Assembly (NCBI GenBank): GCA_963556695.1
Contig: CAUWAG010000018.1
Coordinates: 2,232,001 to 2,296,000 of the forward strand
Source: Anthostomella pinea
Lineage: Eukaryota; Ascomycota; Sordariomycetes; Xylariales; Xylariaceae
Direction of reading: 5' to 3'
DNA length: 64,000 bases
The notes below the pieces were generated by a model. The model saw only the letters and a list, made by a program, of their open reading frames with translations, did not search any database and was not told the origin of the DNA. Of the stretch, positions 57,573 to 64,000 are shown piece after piece (within the stretch, counting starts at the first letter, position 1; each line of letters begins with the position of its first letter). The position numbers and the translations under genes were made by a program.

Positions 57573-58928
57573 CAATATGTGGACAATATTATGTGTACAC
57601 CGCCGATCCCCCACCAATCCACCCATCACCACCCTCATCTTCAACAATTCCTAATAAATCGAGTATGAGGCCATACCGAACTTGAATTAGATCAAAATAA
57701 TCGTTGATTTTTGCTCTTTAATACTTGGTGTACTGACCCCTTGCGCAACACACTGCTGCGAGTCTGCGCGGGATCGATTTTATCAGCCTCTCAATCAAGC
57801 GCTTAGCGATCTCTGTCCATGCGCGCTCAATTATCTCTTTCGCGTATGCCTTGTTGCTCAAATTGTCCATCAGATCGTGAAATTGAGGCTCTACTTCGTA
57901 TATCTTGCACTTTAAAGCGTTCTAAACGTGCTCGATCGGGTTCCAATCGGGCGAGTGAGGCGGCTACTCAATGGTCCAGATATCGTGCTTCTCTAGTCAT
58001 TTCTTGCACGCGTTCGAAGTGTGAATGGGGGCATTATCTTGCATATAAGGGTCCCTAGGCTCATAAAAAGGCAGTAATTATTTCTCTAGAGCTTTCAAAT
58101 ATAACTTGGTAGTCATTTTGCCGCAAAGAGAGTCTAGATCACCTTCCATCATTACCAGCTTGCCCTTATTATCTTTGTCACTACGTAGCCAGATCATACC
58201 CCAAATCATGATAGAGATTCTGGCCTTAATATGTTCTTACGGGTTCATAAGGTCATTTTGGTATCTTTTGGATAAGAGGCAGATGACTCAGGAGCCTAGA
58301 GAATCAGGTAAAGTCTTTATTATATATTTATTTGAATAAAAAGCATTTAAAAAGACCTATAATCTTTCATTATTGCCGAATTAGTGCATAAATATGAGTC
58401 ACTTGTGAGCGTCTTTAGCAGTGAGTTTGATTCGCTTTGCAGCGCGTTATTTCCTCAAGTTATTGCGGTCTAAGAAGCGCCGGAGGGTGGCAGAGCTCGC
58501 CGGTGTGCCTCCTTGGATACAGAGGTCCCCGTACGAGATTATGGGCTTCCGACGAGCCAGTTGAATGATGTGAGTGGCTCGCCGGCCTTGAATAACCTGA
58601 GGACGTCGTTTATGAGGCCTCCGTATGAAGATTCATTGTTCTTTGAAGCGTTCGATCTGGGTAGCTACCGTGGCGCGACGGCAGCGAAACGCGCTGACCA
58701 CGGCCGTCTTGGTCACGCCGCCCACCACGGCTCTGCACATGAACGCGCGAGCTTCTGAAGTGAATTCATTGTTTTTGCCGCGATTTCCGCTCAAGGCGAG
58801 CCCGAATCTGTGTAATTCATCCATTGTTTGACTGCGTTGTGGTTGTTTGAAAGAATAGGGTGATGGTGAATTGATTTTTGACGCGTCTGTGGGGCGTTGG
58901 GTGTACGCATAATATTGGTGGGTCAGTG
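57573..58928 (-). mobile_element. Tc1/mariner-type DNA transposon (1356 bases), copy 2
   Basis: TA dinucleotides at 57571-57572 and 58929-58930 flank the element. The ends carry an imperfect inverted repeat whose best part is CAATATTATG followed by T/C and GTACACC (about 57585-57603 and 58899-58916). The plan matches copy 1: 104 versus 108 bases from the end to the ATG, and 145 versus 135 bases from the stop to the other end. The outer 13 bases are diverged. It is inserted in the coding region of a hypothetical gene. Confidence 0.85.
57718..58824 (-). pseudogene. Degenerate Tc1-type transposase
   Basis: The frame from ATG 58824 to TAA 57718-57720 spans 1107 bases, the same as in copy 1, but with several stops. 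The start MDELHRFGLALSGNR aligns with MDLRSFGDELSGNR of copy 1. The catalytic end reads QDNAPIHTSNACKKWLEKHD, then PPHSPDWNPIEHV, with TAG codons at 57964-57966 and 57922-57924 where Trp is expected. Both are CCA-to-CTA on the plus strand. No functional enzyme is expected. Confidence 0.85.
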
Positions 58929-59822
58929 TAAACGACGACAACCGAAGAAAGCCATTCGAGGAACGGTGTAAGCGAGAGCTAAAGAGTTCTCTCCGACCGA
59001 TCAGAAGACTAAACCGAGGCAATTCAAGATGTAGCGAGCTACTGTTCTAGCCGGTCCGCCTACTGGCCAGCAATTCTCATACGCGATTAACGCCAAACAA
59101 ACAGTCAAGAACAATAAAACGATCCGTCAAGCAGAGGCGAACCTTGACCGCTTCTGGGATCTGATGCTCACAGAGCTAAAAGCTTTCAAGTGCATTAACC
59201 AGTATACCGAAGACCTCATCAACAAACAAGTCCTCCAGAGAACAGAAGAGCCGCAGGTACTTATTAAGTCCTCGCTGCAACCCAGCGCCACCCAAGAGGA
59301 TGCAGAGCACCACATGAGTTGGTCCTTCCGTTCACAGGACTGTCCATTAGCGACATGGAAAACCAGAAAAAGCAACTCAAGAAAGAAGACGAGAAAGACC
59401 CGAAAGAGAAAACCCGCGGCGTACCAGACCCCGATCGATCCGAAAACCCAGATGGCGAAGACGATACGGAGGAAGAGGACGTCCAGACGAAAGAGTTCCA
59501 CTTAACCCGCCGCGCTTTCGACACGGCCGACTTCGTATTCTCTCCGCAGAACGCTTCCGGTCGCACGGGCGAGATCCATTGGAATGACCCCCTGAACCTG
59601 GTCTCCGAGATGGGCTGTACAGGAGAGAGTCTGATGGGCGCGGCCTGGCGTTTTACACCAGGTCCTAGATCGCCCCTAGACGGAGAAGGCTCAATCAACC
59701 TACACGCACCCCATGGTAGGAAGTCGGGGAGTAAACTCACCATACAATACGCGAGGGTCCATGGTCGCATGATGAAGGAGCGTTGGAACCTGGAAGGTGC
59801 CAGATTCGTATTGAGGCCCTAG

Positions 59823-60942
59823 CCGCGAGGCTGCTTCTCGACTCGCAGAGTGACTATTGCCGTCAGCGAATGCACGGCCAGACCAGGTTCCATTGGATGA
59901 TTGGGTATGGAAACCCCTCTCGCGGAGGCTGAAGAAGTATATTGAACCGTACATTCTGCGGTTGGGGTCCCTGCTACGCGCCGGCCTGTCGTAAGGTTAG
60001 GTAGCTGACTGCGAACAACGGCGACCAGGGCGCGACGGTGACTCTTGTATGCTTGCACAAGCGGATCATTTCGCGCTTTTCCTGATACCCTTTCCAATGC
60101 AATGCCTCGTCTTGGACTCTGTGCCATCGACGCGGAATACCAGCTCATTTCAGTTACTCTGATGAGGGGTTTCCAGGTCAACGATCCAAAATATATAGGG
60201 CTAAATATGCGTTATAAAGGGTTAAAAACGGTTCGTGCAACTATGGTTTCCGAGAAAAACGCATGCGTTATGCGTATGTGCGATATCTAGGGATATTACC
60301 TATTAAAAATCGAGAGCGAGGAAAATATGCGGTAACCTTGCGATATGGGACATGCGGGATCAGGGGCTCCCACTGTAGATTGGATTGTGCCTTGTGGTAG
60401 CGGTATCCAGAATAAGGACCAGGGTCACGAATTGTGGCTATTGGTCTGTATTCTGGAAGTTGCTTGATTGAAAGAAGGGATGGGTGGTGTCCCCATCCCA
60501 GAAGTAGCTATCATCCCAGTTGGGTACGAATCTGGTACAAACGGGTACCAGTTGGGCTCCAAGGTACCTTGTACCCTGGTCCGTGACCCATCCGTCATTG
60601 TGGCTGGAAAATGGGTTGAGGAGCCACAGGATTGTGTGAAACGCTGACGAGGATACATGTACTGAAAAGGGGAGTTTTATGGTGGGCCCACAGGGACCGA
60701 CAGCGTGTCTCTGTCAGTGGCTGTCAGTGGCTGTCAATCCGTCAGGGTCAATGTGCCCCTCCTCCGCTCATAATATCCAGTTAGCGCGGGGCAGAATCAA
60801 TTCTAGATGGGCCGAACTCGGGACGACTTTGCTTCTGACTCGATCACTTGCAATTGGAGAGCCAACTCTTCCTCTTCGTGACACTTCATCCTCTGTCAAC
60901 CCGTGGAGGGACGCGCACATCGCAGGGTAACGATCCTCAGTC
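59823..60942. other. Intergenic region with AT-rich patch, no gene seen
   Basis: A low-GC patch occurs at about 60185-60345. A cluster of GGTACC/GGTACNA-like words lies at 60515-60585. The last 200 bases should contain the promoter of threonine synthase. A TGACTC site, core of the Gcn4/CPC1 element on amino-acid genes, is present as TGACTCGATC at 60837. Confidence 0.4.
60837..60842 (+). promoter_or_regulatory. Possible Gcn4/CPC1 site (TGACTC) before threonine synthase
   Basis: TGACTC lies 106 bases upstream of the ATG at 60943. General amino-acid control factors (Gcn4, CPC1/CpcA) bind TGACTCA-type sites. Here the seventh base is G, so the match is partial and could be chance. Confidence 0.3.
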
Positions 60943-62649
60943 ATGTCGGACGGAGTCAATGGGGCGGCGCCCGTCAATGGGTCCCAAGAGGCTCGCAATG
61001 CCTCCCAGCGCTATCTGAGCACCCGGGGAGACGACTATGATGTATGCTACTCCCCTTTGTGCTTTGCCTAGTCCCAAGCGCCTAACTGAGTGTTTTTGTA
61101 GTTCTCCTTCGAGCAAGTCGTATTGAAGGGACTGGCAACGGACGGTGGCCTCTACATTCCCGAGCAGATCCCTGAAGTTACCAATTGGCAAAGCTGGAAG
61201 GACCTCTCGTTCCCTGATCTCGCCCTCGAACTCCTCTCGCTGTACATATCGACTTCGGAGATCCCCCGCGACGACCTGAAAGGGATCATCGACCGAAGCT
61301 TCTCGACCTTCCGAGCCCCTGAAACGACGCCCCTGAGACATCTTCACGATAACCTATACCTGCTCGAACTTTTCCACGGCCCGACTTTCGCTTTCAAGGA
61401 TGTCGCGTTACAATTCCTAGGGAACATGTTCGAATACTTCCTGGTACGGAAAAACACAGGCAAACTGGGTACAGACCGACATCACCTTACCGTTGTGGGT
61501 GCCACAAGTGGCGACACTGGGTCTGCGGCTATCTACGGTTTACGAGGGAAGAAGGACGTGTCCGTCTTCATACTGCACCCCAAGGGCAGAGTGTCTCCGA
61601 TCCAAGAAGCACAGATGACGACAGTCTTGGATCCTAATGTTCACAATCTGTCGGTGACGGGCAGCTTCGATGACTGCCAGGATATCGTGAAGGCCCTGTT
61701 CGCCGATGCTGACATCAACTCTACTCTGAACCTCGGCGCCGTCAACAGCATCAACTGGTGCCGGATTCTAGCCCAGATCGTCTACTACTTCCACTCATAT
61801 TTCAGCTTCGTGAAGCAGTCGTCGGACTTCACTATAGGCGATAAAGTTCGTTTCGTGGTACCCACCGGCAACTTCGGTGACATATTAGCTGGATACTTCG
61901 CACTGCGGATGGGACTTCCAATCGAGAAGCTGGTAGTAGCCACCAACGAAAACGATATCCTGGACAGATTCTGGAAGACCGGAAAGTACGAGAAGAAGCC
62001 TGCGCGGGGTCCCGAGGCGGAAGGCGGCTTGGAAAGCGATGGTGTCAAGGCGCATGAAGATGGTGTCAAAGAGACCCTCAGCCCGGCGATGGACATCTTG
62101 GTGTCCAGCAATTTTGAGAGGCTGCTTTGGTTCCTCGCCTACGAGTTTGCTGCTCCCGCGGGGATGGACGACGAGTGGAACAAGAAGCAGGCAGGTCAAG
62201 AGGTCGCCTCCTGGCTGAAGCAGCTGAAATCGAGCGGGGGCTTCGGGCCTGTGTATCAGGATGTGCACGCAAGCGCCAAGCGCGACTTCGAGAGCGAGCG
62301 GGTGAGCGATAAGCAGACGGTCGATACCATCAAGAGCTACTTCAGCAAGATCGACTACGTCCTTGACCCGCACTCGGCCATAGGCGTGGCCGCATCGGTA
62401 CGGTCCATGACACGGTCCAATATACCGCATATATCACTCTCCACCGCTCACCCAGCCAAGTTTGCCGGAGCCGTCGAGCTCGCGTTGAAGGGGGAGGCAG
62501 GTTTCAACTTCGAGGAGAAGGTCCTCCCGCAAGAGTTCGTGGGCTTGGAGAGCAAGGAGAAGAGACTGACGGATGTTGACAACGACTGGAAGAAAGTCAG
62601 AGAGCTGGTCAAAAAGCAAGTAGAGGAGGAGCTGAAGTCGCAAAAGTAA
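60943..62649 (+). CDS. thr4: Threonine synthase
   Basis: Two exons, 60943-61041 and 61102-62649, give 548 residues. The 60-base intron runs GTATGC...CTAACTGAG...TTTGTAG. The protein starts with a short variable leader, then YLSTRGDD-FSFEQVVLKGLATDGGLYIPEQIP, the diagnostic start of fungal threonine synthase. The PLP lysine is in HGPTFAFKDVALQFLG (about Lys 132). The phosphate-binding loop is VVGATSGDTGSAAIYGLRG, and VPTGNFGDILAGYFA is a second conserved loop. C-terminal blocks SAIGVAAS and STAHPAKFAGAVE are also present. The enzyme converts O-phosphohomoserine to threonine and phosphate, the last step of threonine synthesis, in the cytosol. The length fits Thr4. No lesion is seen. Confidence 0.95.
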
Positions 62650-63357
62650 TCCTGCGGTCTACATTCGTAGGCTCAAAGTAGAAAACCCAACAAGATAAGT
62701 CTTATGCCTACCATCAGCGCCATGAAATGACATGTGCGACACGACCATCGACTGAAGAAGCAATTCTCTATACTTTCGACACTACGCGAGGCAGGTAGTG
62801 CAGTTGTCGGTGCAATCGTTAGTGCAGTTGTCCGCGCAGCTCTTGGTGCAGCTGTGTTGAGATAGGGGGCTGGATTGCAGCTGGCTGGCAGTTGGGGTGG
62901 GGAGACGAGGTGCAAATAAGGAATTCTAACAAGGTGCAAAATAGCAGGACTCTTTACAGAAGACCTCTGTGGACAGTGGCGCACATGTGGCTGTCAGCTG
63001 TCAGCTGTCAGCTGTCAGCTGCCCCCGGACTGGAGTCAATGCAATTCCAATCATTTCAACCTGATGTGGTTGGCAGTTGCTTCCATCTCGTTGACAGCAG
63101 GTGCGAACCAGAGGCAGGGGCTACCCAGAGAACCTTGGAAGCTCGTCAACTCCCGGTCCTTCTTCAAGAATCAAAGCGCACACCTTTCTCCATCGGCACA
63201 GCCATCACTTCCATCACGTCCTTCACTTCCATCACTTCACGCCTGGACACCACCGACTCAGGCACTCATCTGAACCTACCTACTCAGTGCAACCACGCCT
63301 ATACGGGGTTTCGATGGACTTGGCCATCTTCACACACCAGTCCAACGAATAGTCGCC
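62650..63357. other. Intergenic region with short tandem repeats
   Basis: It contains a GTGCAGTTGTC-type imperfect repeat at 62796-62850 and a CTGTCAG tandem at 62991-63021. From 63180 to 63240 a CATCACTTC-like run precedes the next gene and probably belongs to its leader. Confidence 0.5.
62991..63021. repeat. 7-base tandem repeat (CTGTCAG)n
   Basis: About 4.4 perfect copies of CTGTCAG. Confidence 0.9.
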
Positions 63358-64000
63358 ATGGAAAGACTCCCGCTAGAGTTGTTGGTGCTCGTCTGCTCAT
63401 TCCTGCCTAGGGAGCTTGTACCGCAATTCCGCCTCGTCGCCCGCAAATTCGCAGCTGCAGGTACTCAGTATCTCGTCGCTGGATTTCGAGTGTACCTAAC
63501 CGAGAGGCACTTGCGAAGGTTGACTCAATTCGCAAAAACAAGCTTTGCGCAAGACGTGTGTACACTGGAGTATGTTGCCACGACCTTCAAATCGGTACCT
63601 GACCACACGGTGGCCCGACATCGCACCCATCTACGAATCATCGATGAGCAGGCAGCCATACAGAACCGACGCGCCGAGTCCAGCTGTTTCCTTCATGCCC
63701 TCGACTGTTTCCCCAGGCTGAAGAACATCGTGCTGTTCTGTAGCAGCAAGTCATTCGACTATTACCATTGGAAAGATGATGATGCTTTCGAGGGCCTCGC
63801 ACGGCCTCCCACATGCAAGGAATATCCACTCTCATGCCTCCATATCGACGAGTTAATCGAGGCCTACAAGGAGCGGGCTAGTAGCCGCCGCTTGGAAATC
63901 CTACTGCGAGTCCTCAGTCACACGGCAAATGAAATACAGGGTCTAGCGGTTTTCTCCTTGGACTGGCACTTCTTTCAACGCGACGATCGAGAACTGACCA
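63358..64000 (+). CDS. F-box-like protein, 5' part only (cut by window end)
   Basis: ATG 63358 opens a frame that stays open for 214 codons to the window edge. The N-terminus MERLPLELLVLVCSFLPRELVPQFRLVARKFAAAG fits the F-box pattern (LPxELL...LxxxDL...RLVCRxF). The rest is a leucine-rich, even-composition sequence (CTLEYVATTF, LHALDCFPRLKNIVLF, CLHIDELIEAYKERA, RLEILLRVLSHTANEIQGLAVF), compatible with leucine-rich repeats common in fungal F-box proteins. It would act as a substrate adaptor of an SCF ubiquitin ligase. Introns downstream cannot be excluded. Confidence 0.7.
   Translation, partial: MERLPLELLVLVCSFLPRELVPQFRLVARKFAAAGTQYLVAGFRVYLTERHLRRLTQFAKTSFAQDVCTLEYVATTFKSVPDHTVARHRTHLRIIDEQAAIQNRRAESSCFLHALDCFPRLKNIVLFCSSKSFDYYHWKDDDAFEGLARPPTCKEYPLSCLHIDELIEAYKERASSRRLEILLRVLSHTANEIQGLAVFSLDWHFFQRDDRELT

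Larger units (their letters stand above)
55498..59822 (+). pseudogene. Broken fungal hypothetical-protein gene split by a Tc1-type insertion
   Basis: Pieces of what looks like one long protein occur in order but in different frames. They are 55498-56178 (from MYEFHPHNDSHQAY), about 56210-56428 (EWAAAVDDLMKAPSSSTTSYEYY), 56541-56669 (MDLGAMLDIISTMSFLAVEQ), 56915-57376, and 57294-57570 ending NFQPWAGKFSVDL. After the transposon (57573-58928) the frame continues from 58931 (NDDNRRKPFEERCKRELKSSL) when one TA is removed. Later pieces include AEANLDRFWDLMLTELKAF and the 59319-59822 end (RAFDTADFVFSPQNASGRTGEIHWNDPL, then WRFTPGPRS). The end resembles a large hypothetical family widespread in Pezizomycotina that I recall by its GEI-WTD, WQFTP and HEPHP motifs. 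The transposon, frame changes and stops make it a pseudogene, although some changes could be introns I have not resolved. Confidence 0.55.

Noticed and set aside
57728..57742. ACTGACCC near 57730 taken at first as the end of the second Tc1 element.
   Set aside because: It lies inside the transposase C-terminus (GQYTKY). The TA-flanked ends at 57571 and 58929 give the same element length as copy 1.

Overview
The window looks like a chromosome segment of a filamentous ascomycete (Pezizomycotina, most probably a Sordariomycete-type fungus). Introns are short (about 50-165 bases) with GTRNGY-like donors and CTRAC-like branch points. Genes lie on both strands without operons. The content is typical: three Zn2Cys6 regulators, secreted peptidase and phosphatase, MAPEG protein, tetraspanin, aquaporin, a CFEM/PTH11-type receptor remnant, an AA9-CBM1 remnant, and fungal Tc1-type transposons. 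No rRNA, tRNA, CRISPR array or bacterial-type operon was recognised. All gene models come from reading splice sites and protein motifs by eye.

Layout. 1.6-6.5 kb: an EDC4/Pdc1-like mRNA-decapping scaffold (+). 7.9-8.8 kb: a small protein resembling the C-terminal region of fungal sterol-glucosyltransferase-like proteins (+), preceded by a hexanucleotide repeat. 9.4-10.9 kb: a secreted M28 leucine aminopeptidase (-). 12.4-13.7 kb: a Tc1-type transposon whose transposase has one internal stop. 13.8-14.6 kb: a secreted protein of unknown family (-). 16.5-17.5 kb: a tetraspanin (+). 18.7-19.1 kb: a small cysteine-rich secreted protein with a duplicated exon (+). 20.0-20.8 kb: a frameshifted hypothetical gene. 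22.2-25.8 kb: a series of local duplications leading into a Zn2Cys6/AT-hook protein with two near-copy introns. 26.7-27.3 kb: a DUF2470-type membrane protein (-).

27.8-37 kb is a decaying, gene-poor stretch. It holds a CFEM/PTH11-like receptor pseudogene, an AA9 lytic polysaccharide monooxygenase-CBM1 pseudogene and one small apparently intact gene. Intact genes resume with a Zn2Cys6 factor (37.2-39.6 kb), an acid phosphatase (40.5-41.9 kb, -), a second Zn2Cys6 factor (42.5-45.0 kb), a MAPEG protein (45.9-46.6 kb) and an F-box/ankyrin protein (47.2-48.3 kb).

46.7-49.6 kb contains a family of inverted-repeat elements: two ~200-base MITEs in opposite orientation and one AT-rich ~1 kb relative with long arms. 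One MITE supplies the last codons of the ankyrin gene. An aquaporin (50.9-52.7 kb, -) follows. A broken fungal hypothetical gene (55.5-59.8 kb) is split by a second Tc1-type transposon. Threonine synthase (60.9-62.6 kb) and the start of an F-box-like gene cut by the window edge (63.4 kb onward) close the window.

The most notable observations are the near-copy introns in the AT-hook gene, the phase-preserving exon duplication in the small secreted protein, the MITE family that reshapes a gene end, and two Tc1-type elements with identical reading-frame length and different decay. Several inactivating changes (in the second Tc1 copy and in the AA9 pseudogene) are C-to-T at CpA, as expected from repeat-induced point mutation.
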